5,334 nt of DNA. Origin: Atopobium sp. (GTDB taxonomy: Bacteria; Actinomycetota; Coriobacteriia; Coriobacteriales; Atopobiaceae). The stretch lies in the NCBI GenBank assembly GCA_015259045.1, contig JABZHD010000085.1, forward strand, positions 1-5,334, in the 5' to 3' direction. The notes beneath the pieces are model-generated. The model searched no databases. It was not told where the DNA came from and saw nothing but the letters and a program-made list of their open reading frames with translations. Position numbers and translations under genes: made by a program. Each line of letters opens with the position of its first letter. The stretch's first letter is position 1. Positions 1 to 4,992 of the stretch are shown piece by piece.

Positions 1-489
1 AATAAGACCTACGCATTTGAAGACAAAGTCTATGGTCAAACATCTCAAAATCTTTCTAAATCATGTGGAGACTTTATCGTCCAGCGTGCAGACGAAGTCT
101 TTGCATATCAGCTTGCCGTAGTAGTTGACGATGCTGACATGGGCGTAACTGAAGTAGTTAGAGGATCAGATCTTCTGTCTTCAACGCCCAGACAGCTTTA
201 TCTGCAAGACGTGCTTGGTTTTTCTCATCCCATCTACACTCACCTCCCTCTACTTGTTGCGCCTGATGGCAGGAGACTTTCTAAACGCAATCACGATCTA
301 GATCTTGGTGTCCTTAGAGCCCAAGGAAAAACACCAGAAGAGATTCTTGGCTTTCTTGCTTATTGCGTAGGTCTCACGAAAGAGAATGAGCCCCTTTCCG
401 CAGTACAAATTGCAAATCGTTTTTCTTGGGAGATACTTCGCGCTCACCGAAAAAACGTGGTTGTTGAGCATTTTTCACATGTTTTGTAA
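1..489 (+). CDS. gluQ: Glutamyl-Q tRNA(Asp) synthetase, C-terminal part (5' end outside window)
   Basis: The frame is open from base 1 to the TAA at 487-489 and gives 162 residues, so the first roughly 130-150 residues of a usual ~300-aa protein lie upstream. GluQ resembles the catalytic half of glutamyl-tRNA synthetase but activates glutamate and attaches it to the queuosine base in the anticodon of tRNA-Asp, a cytoplasmic tRNA modification step. Visible signatures are the stretch GDFIVQRADEVFAYQLAVVV (fragment residues 23-42), then DDADMGVTEVVRGSDLL, STPRQLYL and the KMSKS-equivalent LSKR at 93-96, a class I synthetase signature. The reading frame ends soon after the Rossmann/connecting region, with no large anticodon-binding domain, which separates it from full-length GltX. 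It is followed directly by a tRNA-Ser gene with its own promoter. The family call is confident; substrate specificity is inferred from family. Confidence 0.88.
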   Translation, partial: NKTYAFEDKVYGQTSQNLSKSCGDFIVQRADEVFAYQLAVVVDDADMGVTEVVRGSDLLSSTPRQLYLQDVLGFSHPIYTHLPLLVAPDGRRLSKRNHDLDLGVLRAQGKTPEEILGFLAYCVGLTKENEPLSAVQIANRFSWEILRAHRKNVVVEHFSHVL

Positions 490-498
490 AATGTCTTA

Positions 499-527
499 TT
501 GTGAGTGACGCCAGTTCGGGGTATCAT
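499..527 (+). promoter_or_regulatory. Predicted sigma-70-type promoter of tRNA-Ser
   Basis: TTGTGA (499-504) and TATCAT (522-527) are separated by exactly 17 nt, a good match to the housekeeping consensus. The expected start site near 534 lies about 11 nt before the mature tRNA 5' end. It begins 10 nt after the gluQ stop, so the tRNA is probably transcribed independently of gluQ. Confidence 0.6.
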
Positions 528-544
528 TCTCAAGCACCCATTTT

Positions 545-635
545 GGAGAGCTGACCGAGAGGCCGAAGGTGCTCGCCTGCTAAGCGAGTATGGGCCCCAA
601 GCCCATCTGGGGTTCGAATCCCCAGCTCTCCGCCA
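545..635 (+). tRNA. tRNA-Ser(GCU), anticodon GCT, CCA encoded
   Basis: The acceptor arms GGAGAGC (545-551) and GCTCTCC (625-631) pair fully, followed by discriminator G632 and encoded CCA (633-635). The anticodon stem 572-576/584-588 (CTCGC/GCGAG) presents loop CTGCTAA with anticodon GCT at 579-581, reading AGC and AGU serine codons. The long variable arm (stem 590-595 with 601-606) is the class II hallmark expected of a serine tRNA, and discriminator G fits recognition by SerRS. The T stem-loop has TTCGAAT at 613-619. The gene has its own promoter just upstream and its own terminator just downstream. Confidence 0.97.
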
Positions 636-644
636 GAATTTTCT

Positions 645-674
645 GCTCGTTGCATCTCTGCAACGAGCTTTTTT
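645..674 (+). terminator. Intrinsic terminator of tRNA-Ser
   Basis: A 10-bp perfect stem (645-654 with 659-668, GCTCGTTGCA/TGCAACGAGC) closes a 4-nt TCTC loop and is followed by six T residues (669-674). It lies 9 nt after the encoded CCA. Confidence 0.92.
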
Positions 675-706
675 CTTACCAAGAAGAACTTTTTCTAAGA
701 TTAGTC

Positions 707-735
707 TTGCATTTTCAACTGGAAAATGGCATTCT
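707..735 (+). promoter_or_regulatory. Possible promoter of tRNA-Arg
   Basis: TTGCAT (707-712) resembles a -35 box. At 17-nt spacing lies CATTCT (730-735), a poor -10 match that keeps the A and final T and is preceded by an extended -10 TG (727-728). The predicted start near 742 is just ahead of the tRNA 5' end at 748. The strong terminator at 645-674 means this tRNA needs its own promoter, but the -10 match is weak. Confidence 0.4.
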
Positions 736-747
736 ATCTACTTGCAC

Positions 748-824
748 GCGGCGTTACCTCAGCTGGATAGAGGACCTGACTACGAATCAGGGCGTCATAG
801 GTTCGAATCCTATACGCCGCACCA
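748..824 (+). tRNA. tRNA-Arg(ACG), CCA encoded
   Basis: The acceptor GCGGCGT (748-754) pairs fully with ACGCCGC (814-820), followed by discriminator A821 and encoded CCA (822-824). The anticodon stem 775-779/787-791 (CCTGA/TCAGG) holds loop CTACGAA with anticodon ACG at 782-784. By established decoding rules A34 is deaminated to inosine by TadA, so this tRNA reads CGU, CGC and CGA. The T arm is ATAGG/CCTAT around TTCGAAT (802-808). It is a single-gene unit flanked by terminators. Confidence 0.97.
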
Positions 825-835
825 CTTGAACTTAG

Positions 836-859
836 GAGCTCCTTCGGGAGCTCTTTTTT
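836..859 (+). terminator. Intrinsic terminator of tRNA-Arg
   Basis: A perfect 7-bp stem GAGCTCC/GGAGCTC (836-842 with 847-853) is capped by a stable TTCG tetraloop and followed by six T residues (854-859). Its last T is one base from the stop codon of the opposing - strand gene. On the - strand the hairpin lacks a T-run after it, so it should act mainly on tRNA-Arg transcripts. Confidence 0.9.
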
Positions 860-860
860 A

Positions 861-1181
861 TTATTTACCTGGTCTTAAAGCTACTTCACCGGAAGAGTTT
901 GCATACAAATACTGATAAGAAATGCCGGCTTCATCAAGCTCATCCATTACCTCAGCCATGCATGTTTCCGCCATGATGACCTCAAGATACTCTTGTGGAC
1001 TTAGATCTTTTAAACCCATTCTACCTTGGTCTGAAATCCACTTTCTTAAAGTTGTAAGTTGCTCTGGTGCAATATGGATCTCTGAATAAAACTCCTTGTG
1101 ACCAAATCCAATTTTTGCCGCACTGCCCTGAACAAACTGCCTTAATACAATTTCTTTCTGTACCTCTACCAGACCTTTCAT
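861..1181 (-). CDS. Uncharacterised 106-aa soluble protein
   Basis: I do not recognise this family. The ATG at 1181 is preferred over an in-frame GTG at 1187 because a GAGGTG Shine-Dalgarno core (1190-1185) sits 3 nt before the ATG (5 nt after GAGG), while the GTG is part of that same core. The product is 106 residues (108 from the GTG), with no signal peptide or membrane segment. Residues 1-50 look mixed alpha/beta, with a basic patch KWISDQGR near 48-54. Residues 61-86 form an acidic amphipathic helix (SPQEYLEVIMAETCMAEVMD and on). The tail ends in basic RPGK. It lies downstream of serS in the same orientation, but a terminator and its own predicted promoter separate them. The promoter overlaps a 26-bp palindrome with a LexA-like core, so damage-inducible expression is possible. 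The 3' end abuts the tRNA-Arg terminator. Function is unknown. Confidence 0.75.
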   Translation of the reverse strand: MKGLVEVQKEIVLRQFVQGSAAKIGFGHKEFYSEIHIAPEQLTTLRKWISDQGRMGLKDLSPQEYLEVIMAETCMAEVMDELDEAGISYQYLYANSSGEVALRPGK

Positions 1182-1210
1182 AGCCACCTCTTTCTTCTTT
1201 TACTGATCTC

Positions 1211-1239
1211 AGTATAGCAAATTTATAGAACATATGTTC
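1211..1239 (-). promoter_or_regulatory. Predicted promoter of the 106-aa gene
   Basis: On the - strand, TATACT (1216-1211) is a good -10 box, and GAACAT (1239-1234) is a weak -35 at 17-nt spacing. The expected start near 1204 gives a leader of about 23 nt containing the Shine-Dalgarno sequence. The -35 and spacer lie inside the palindrome 1221-1246, a geometry typical of repression. A second, imperfect palindrome TACTGA-TC-TCAGTA (1201-1214) overlaps the -10 and start site. Confidence 0.5.
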
Positions 1240-1246
1240 TATAAAT
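1221..1246. promoter_or_regulatory. Perfect 26-bp palindrome, candidate operator with LexA-like core
   Basis: The half-site ATTTATAGAACAT is followed immediately by its exact reverse complement ATGTTCTATAAAT. The centre GAACATATGTTC keeps the GAAC-N4-GTTC core of the LexA box known in Bacillus (CGAAC-N4-GTTCG) and mycobacteria (TCGAAC-N4-GTTCGA), differing at the adjoining C/G (A/T here). It covers the -35 and spacer of the promoter serving the 106-aa gene on the - strand. The palindrome is directly visible; the regulator assignment is inference. It is also AT-rich at the ends and could bind another dimeric repressor. Confidence 0.6.
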
Positions 1247-1250
1247 CAGT

Positions 1251-1289
1251 AAAAGAAATGGTCTTCACAATTCACGAGAAGACCATTTC
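1251..1289 (-). terminator. Intrinsic terminator of serS
   Basis: A perfect 12-bp stem (1289-1278 with 1266-1255 on the - strand, GAAATGGTCTTC/GAAGACCATTTC) with an 11-nt loop is followed by TTTT (1254-1251). It begins 33 nt after the serS stop and separates serS from the small gene downstream. The T-run is short, so some read-through is possible. Confidence 0.85.
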
Positions 1290-1322
1290 AGAGATTGAAT
1301 TAATTTTGATTAAAAAGAGAAA

Positions 1323-2606
1323 CTATTCTGGTCGAATAACCTCGATGCCACCCATGTAAGGACGGAGCGCCTCGGGCACGGTAACGGAGCCATCTGCGTT
1401 CTGATAATTCTCCATAATTGCAGCCATGGTACGGCCAACTGCCAGACCGGAGCCGTTAAGCGTGTGAACCAGACGGGTGCCCTTGAACTCTGCTGGATCC
1501 TTATAGCGGATATTTGCACGACGAGCCTGGAAATCCCAGCAGTTAGAGCAAGAAGAAATCTCCTTGTATGCGTTATAGCTTGGGAGCCAAACTTCAATGT
1601 CATAGCACTTGCATGCAGAGAAGCCAATGTCACCAGTGCAGAGAGTAACCACGTGATAAGGAAGACCCAGAAGCTGAAGGATCTTCTCGGCTTCCTGAAC
1701 CATGGACTCAAGCTGATTCATGGAGTCTTCAGGCTTTGCAAACTTGACCATCTCTACCTTGTCAAACTGGTGAACGCGGATGATGCCACGGGTGTCTCGA
1801 CCAGCTGAACCTGCCTCCTCGCGGAAGCATGGGGTGAATGCGGTATAGAGCAGAGGGAGCTGAGATGCGTCCAGAATCTCGTCACGATGGATGTTTGTGA
1901 GCTGGACCTCAGCAGTTGGAATGAGGTAGAGGTCAGGCTGTACGTGATAGAGGTCCTCTTCAAATTTAGGAAGCTGGCCAGTGCCAAACAGAGAATCCTG
2001 ATTTGTGATAACTGGTGGCCACCACTCTTTGAAGCCTGCCTGGTTATGTGTATCAATCATGAAGTTGATAAGCGCACGCTCCATGCGAGCGCCCATGCCG
2101 CCAAGCAGATAGAAGCGAGTTCCTGCAAGCTTTACGCCACGGTCAAAATCAATCATGCCCAGCTCAGGTCCAAGATCCCAGTGTGCCTTTGGCTCAAAAT
2201 CAAACTGAGTTGGCTCTCCCCACTTGCGAACCTCAGGGTTATCGGAGTCATCCTTGCCATAAGGAACGGATGCGTCAGGAATGTTTGGAATAGCTGCAAC
2301 AAGGGCGGTGAGCTCTTCCTCAACCTCTCCGCGGCGCTGATCAAGCTCTGCGATGCGGTCTTTATTAGCTGCTACCTGCTCTTTAGCTGCCTCAGCCTCT
2401 TCCTTCTTGCCCTCACGCATAAGAAGGCCAATCTGCTTAGAAACAGCGTTACGCTCTGCCTGAAGAGACTCAACCTCGGCAATTACGCTTCTGCGCTCCT
2501 CGTCAAGCTCAAAGAATTTCTCGCGATCCCAATGGGCGTTTTGCCTGGACTCGCAAGACTTATCTACGAGGTCAGGATTCTCGCGCACAAATTTGATATC
2601 AAGCAT
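1323..2606 (-). CDS. serS: Serine--tRNA ligase (seryl-tRNA synthetase)
   Basis: This complete 427-aa class IIa synthetase, of normal length, charges tRNA-Ser (and tRNA-Sec where present) with serine using ATP in the cytoplasm. The N-terminal 1-105 includes the charged helical hairpin (about 27-105) that grips the long variable arm of tRNA-Ser. The catalytic core contains TAE at 231-233 (serine binding), motif 2 FREEAGSAGRDTRG at 261-274, the EISSCSNCWDFQARR segment starting at 349, and motif 3 NGSGLAVGRTMAAIMEN at 384-400. The ATG at 2606 is supported by AAGGAG (2619-2614) seven nt upstream. It is transcribed divergently from the 72-aa membrane protein gene and has its own terminator; the leader is too short for a T-box. 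Its cognate tRNA-Ser(GCU) gene lies about 690 bp beyond its 3' end on the opposite strand. Confidence 0.98.
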   Translation of the reverse strand: MLDIKFVRENPDLVDKSCESRQNAHWDREKFFELDEERRSVIAEVESLQAERNAVSKQIGLLMREGKKEEAEAAKEQVAANKDRIAELDQRRGEVEEELTALVAAIPNIPDASVPYGKDDSDNPEVRKWGEPTQFDFEPKAHWDLGPELGMIDFDRGVKLAGTRFYLLGGMGARMERALINFMIDTHNQAGFKEWWPPVITNQDSLFGTGQLPKFEEDLYHVQPDLYLIPTAEVQLTNIHRDEILDASQLPLLYTAFTPCFREEAGSAGRDTRGIIRVHQFDKVEMVKFAKPEDSMNQLESMVQEAEKILQLLGLPYHVVTLCTGDIGFSACKCYDIEVWLPSYNAYKEISSCSNCWDFQARRANIRYKDPAEFKGTRLVHTLNGSGLAVGRTMAAIMENYQNADGSVTVPEALRPYMGGIEVIRPE

Positions 2607-2716
2607 GCAGCTTCTCCTTGAATCAACACTTTTTAGCAGTGCATTTTTTCTTATAGCTTACCAAGTATATACTTGTATTCAGATTCTTAACCCTTCACAT
2701 GTTCTGGAGCTAGATT
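2607..2716. promoter_or_regulatory. Divergent promoter region with 14-bp palindrome (2662-2675)
   Basis: This 110-bp AT-rich gap separates divergent serS (-) and the 72-aa gene (+). Its centre is the perfect palindrome CAAGTATATACTTG (2662-2675), which places a TATACT hexamer on both strands (+ 2668-2673, - 2669-2664). A further -10-like TATAAG lies on the - strand at 2655-2650, nearer serS. No convincing -35 box accompanies any of them, so the exact promoters are uncertain; the palindrome could be an operator or overlapping -10 elements. Confidence 0.4.
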
Positions 2717-2935
2717 ATGGACGCAATTAACTCATTTGTCGGCTGGCTTTTTGGCGATAAAACCGGTGTGTTGTTCCTCGTACTTGGTGGAATTTTGCTC
2801 TTTTTGGTTATTTCCTTTGTGCTGGAGCGCAAAACCAAAAAGATGTATTTCAATCATAAAAAGACTGAGGACGACTGGGATCTCTTTGGCGACGACCAAG
2901 AGGGTTGGTCTGACTTTGAATCAGATAACAAATAG
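2717..2935 (+). CDS. Small single-span membrane protein, 72 aa, uncharacterised
   Basis: I cannot name this family. The start ATG is preceded by TGGAG (2705-2709) at 7-nt spacing, and the gene is flanked by a divergent promoter region and a terminator, which supports a real small gene. The product has a short N-terminus (MDAINSFVGWLFGDK), one hydrophobic segment at about 16-36, a basic stop-transfer stretch ERKTKKMYFNHKK (37-49), and a strongly acidic, aromatic tail (50-72, with DDWDLFGDD and EGWSDFESD). By the positive-inside rule the tail is cytoplasmic. Such acidic, Trp/Phe-containing tails are typical protein-docking peptides, but no partner is visible. It has no cleavable signal peptide motif. 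It is probably monocistronic, ending at the bidirectional terminator shared with tRNA-Leu. Confidence 0.8.
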   Translation: MDAINSFVGWLFGDKTGVLFLVLGGILLFLVISFVLERKTKKMYFNHKKTEDDWDLFGDDQEGWSDFESDNK

Positions 2936-2940
2936 GTAAC

Positions 2941-2966
2941 AAAAAGCCCCGTAAAGGGGCTTTTTT
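2941..2966. terminator. Bidirectional intrinsic terminator
   Basis: The stem GCCCC/GGGGC (2946-2950 with 2956-2960) is extended by A5/T5 pairing (2941-2945 with 2961-2965) around a GTAAA loop. It has a T-run on either strand after the hairpin, so it can end both the + strand 72-aa gene (5 nt after its stop) and the - strand tRNA-Leu (10 nt after its CCA). Confidence 0.92.
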
Positions 2967-2975
2967 AAATGCAAA

Positions 2976-3062
2976 TGGTGCGGGCGAAGGGACTTGAACC
3001 CCCATGAACTTGCGTTCATACGGACCTGAACCGTACGCGTCTGCCAATTCCGCCACACCCGC
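2976..3062 (-). tRNA. tRNA-Leu(CAG), CCA encoded
   Basis: Read on the - strand, acceptor GCGGGTG (3062-3056) pairs with CGCCCGC through one U-G wobble, followed by discriminator A and encoded CCA (2978-2976). The anticodon stem TACGG/CCGTA (3035-3031 with 3023-3019) holds loop TTCAGGT with anticodon CAG at 3028-3026, decoding CUG. The long variable arm TGAAC-GCAA-GTTCA (3018-3005) is the class II feature expected for leucine. Discriminator A and the anticodon separate it from serine tRNAs. Confidence 0.97.
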
Positions 3063-3072
3063 GTGCTAGGGA

Positions 3073-3102
3073 ATAATACTACAACATTTTGTTTTCTTCT
3101 AA
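3073..3102 (-). promoter_or_regulatory. Possible promoter of tRNA-Leu
   Basis: On the - strand TATTAT (3078-3073) is a good -10 box, 10 nt before the tRNA 5' end. TTAGAA (3102-3097) is a weak -35 at 18-nt spacing. Location fits, but the -35 match is poor. Confidence 0.4.
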
Positions 3103-3142
3103 TGGAAAAACAATAGATATATAAGAAAATTCTTTTCAGCGG

Positions 3143-3148
3143 TAGAAT
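3143..3148 (+). promoter_or_regulatory. Possible -10 element for the kinase gene
   Basis: TAGAAT at 3143-3148 is a fair -10 box; a start near 3155 would give a leader of about 40 nt. No acceptable -35 hexamer is seen 16-18 nt upstream (the region reads TATAAG), so activation or another sigma factor cannot be excluded. Confidence 0.3.
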
Positions 3149-3195
3149 ATAGACAGTCACGGCCGACAAACACACTTTAAACACAGGAGGTTGCC

Positions 3196-4992
3196 GTGAG
3201 TGACTCGCGGTCACAGACCACGCAGACTACATATCTACATTCACCTTCTGCTCAGCAGGCATCACCTGCGGCTGAGCCAGAAATTTTGCTGGACCGATAT
3301 CGCGTTCTTGCTCGCAGAGGTAACGGAGGCTTTGGCACCGTTTGTACCTGCTGGGATACTCGTTTGCAGAGGCGCGTAGCTATAAAACGCATGCCACTGT
3401 TAGGGGCTTCCGAGACTCCCGGCGTGCTTGCTTCAACTGTTGACGAGGCTCTTTCTGAGGCTCGAACTGCCTGTTTGCTGGCGCATCCCAACATTGTGAC
3501 TGTTCATGACTTTGAGATTGAGGGCGATTACGCCTATCTGGTCATGGAGTTTGTTGATGGCCTTAATTTATCGGAGCTCTTGGCTCGCGTTGAGGGTGGC
3601 TACCTCACCTATGCCGAAGCAGCTCACATGGTGTCTTCACTTGCAAAGGCGCTTCACTATGCCCATGAAAACGGCGTACTCCATCTGGACATCAAGCCAA
3701 CAAATATCATGATTGACCGCCAGGGTACGGTAAAACTTGCCGACTTTGGTATGGCAACACTTGCCTCAGCTGCTGGTTATGGTGGTGCTCGCGGAGGTAC
3801 GGTAGGCTACATGCCTCCTGAACAGGTTGAGGGTATGCTTGTTGACGAGCGTGCTGATATTTTCTCGCTTGCTGTTGTTCTGAGGCAGGCGCTAACGGGC
3901 GTCAATGTATTTGCGGGCAGAACAGCTAAAGAATCCCTTGATCACATCTACAAGGGCCCAAAAATTCCTCTGCTCAAACAAGATCCCGAGGTTCCCTTTG
4001 CTGTAGATGCCGCCTTGACGCAGGCGCTTTCTCCCGAGCCATCCATGCGACAAGGCAGTGTGTCTGAATTTGCCCAAGATATTGTGACCCCTCTTGGCAG
4101 TGAAAAACAGGGCGAGAAAAGCCTCAAGGCCCTCGTAGAACAGTCAGAAGAAGAGGAAACCGAGACGTGGGACGTCAAGCATCTTCCGCTCTCAATCCGC
4201 TTCCCCTGGCTGCCCTCGGCTGCCGTGCGTGGCGTATCAGCCCTGGTCACCGGCGTTCTTCTCGCCCAGTTGTTCCGGCTTATTGCTCCAGAATCGCTCA
4301 CGTTTATTGTGGTGGGCTCTCTTGTAGGAGCTGCGGCAGCTGCTCTTTGGACTCCGTTGGGTTCTGCGCTTGTCATTGCATGCGCGGTATATGCTCTGGC
4401 AAGCATTAGCCCTACCAGCACTTCATTCCCGTTTGCAACACTTGTAACCTTGGTAAGCGTTATCTGGTGGGCCTTTGCAGGAAGGGTCTCAAAATTTAGC
4501 AGCATCAACTGCTTATTAGGAGCTTTATTACCTGCTCCTGTTTCAGCACCAGCGCTTGTCTCCGCTACTATGCGTCCGCTACCTGCAGTTTTAACAGGAG
4601 CTTTTAGCTATCTTTTTGGGACACTGTTTGCAAGAGGCATATCTTTGGGCTTTGCGGCAACTCCTCTTGCCTATGACTACACCTCACTGGCCTCAGGGCT
4701 TCCGTTTTGGACTCGTTTGGGAGCATGCGCTCTATCTGCTCTTTTAGGCTCACTTATGAGCCAAAAAAGACGTCGCGGATGGATGGTTTTTGGACAAATT
4801 GTCTGCGCCATATTGCTTTCAAGTGGCTTTATATGGGCAGCTTGGATGGAGAATCCCAATTTTTGGGTAGTTGAAAGTATAGTTTCTGTATTAATTACGG
4901 TATTCTTATGTGTACTTGTATGTATTGCAATTGTCCTGATAGGTCCACTTCAAGTGGATCAGGAAGGCGAGGAATTAGATGAGCTTTCTTAG
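3196..4992 (+). CDS. Membrane Ser/Thr protein kinase with polytopic C-terminal domain
   Basis: The GTG start is fixed by AGGAGGT (3185-3191), 5 nt after AGGAGG; the product is 598 aa. A Thr/Ser/Gln-rich N-terminus (1-29) precedes a Hanks-type kinase domain (about 33-297). Key elements are the glycine loop GNGGFGTV (42-49), VAIK Lys64, a helix-C Glu (probably Glu88), catalytic loop HLDIKPTN (163-170) with Asp165 and Asn170, DFG 183-185, and GTVGYMPPEQ (201-210) ending the activation segment. The HRD arginine is Leu164, a non-RD feature. An acidic juxtamembrane stretch (315-326) leads to a C-terminal half of about nine or ten hydrophobic segments between 341 and 584, with basic loops near 430-433 and 524-527 predicted cytoplasmic. 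PASTA repeats, the usual extracellular sensor of PknB, are absent. The kinase is expected to phosphorylate Ser/Thr of cytoplasmic targets from the membrane. It overlaps the downstream FhaA-like gene by 14 nt. Kinase assignment is firm; activity, signal and targets are not known. Confidence 0.94.
   Translation: MSDSRSQTTQTTYLHSPSAQQASPAAEPEILLDRYRVLARRGNGGFGTVCTCWDTRLQRRVAIKRMPLLGASETPGVLASTVDEALSEARTACLLAHPNIVTVHDFEIEGDYAYLVMEFVDGLNLSELLARVEGGYLTYAEAAHMVSSLAKALHYAHENGVLHLDIKPTNIMIDRQGTVKLADFGMATLASAAGYGGARGGTVGYMPPEQVEGMLVDERADIFSLAVVLRQALTGVNVFAGRTAKESLDHIYKGPKIPLLKQDPEVPFAVDAALTQALSPEPSMRQGSVSEFAQDIVTPLGSEKQGEKSLKALVEQSEEEETETWDVKHLPLSIRFPWLPSAAVRGVSALVTGVLLAQLFRLIAPESLTFIVVGSLVGAAAAALWTPLGSALVIACAVYALASISPTSTSFPFATLVTLVSVIWWAFAGRVSKFSSINCLLGALLPAPVSAPALVSATMRPLPAVLTGAFSYLFGTLFARGISLGFAATPLAYDYTSLASGLPFWTRLGACALSALLGSLMSQKRRRGWMVFGQIVCAILLSSGFIWAAWMENPNFWVVESIVSVLITVFLCVLVCIAIVLIGPLQVDQEGEELDELS

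Noticed and set aside
1..489. Reading the first gene as a truncated glutamyl-tRNA synthetase (gltX)
   Set aside because: The frame stops about 66 codons after the KMSKS-like LSKR, without the large C-terminal anticodon-binding region of GltX, and the sequence style matches GluQ; no frameshift is evident.
505..915. Two overlapping + strand reading frames (505-915 and 590-829) across the tRNA genes
   Set aside because: They run through the tRNA-Ser and tRNA-Arg genes and their terminators; peptides such as GVIGSNPIRRTT are translations of tRNA T-arm sequence, and neither has a credible ribosome site.
1887..2621. A 244-aa + strand reading frame antisense to serS
   Set aside because: It lies almost entirely opposite the confidently identified serS coding sequence, shows no recognisable domain and has cysteine- and leucine-rich composition typical of antisense frames.
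2697..2707. CACATGTTCTG upstream of the 72-aa gene as a second LexA-like site
   Set aside because: Only the GTTC half-site matches; the opposite half lacks GAAC, so there is no symmetric box.
2607..2716. A T-box riboswitch upstream of serS
   Set aside because: The leader is at most about 110 nt, no T-box sequence or terminator hairpin is present, and this is too short for a full T-box element.
2850..3214. Two - strand reading frames (2850-3056 and 2921-3214) around tRNA-Leu
   Set aside because: Peptides like MAELADAYGSG and VWRNWQTRTVQV are familiar mistranslations of tRNA genes; the frames cross tRNA-Leu and its terminator and overlap better-supported genes.
3948..4508. A 186-aa - strand reading frame antisense to the kinase gene
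   Set aside because: It is a shadow of the kinase gene, with no domain and no Shine-Dalgarno support.
4944..4958. Symmetric TCCACTT-C-AAGTGGA near the end of the kinase gene as an operator or terminator
   Set aside because: It is inside coding sequence, has no T-run, and as a hairpin would have only about 5 bp; probably coincidence, although it lies just before the FhaA-like start.
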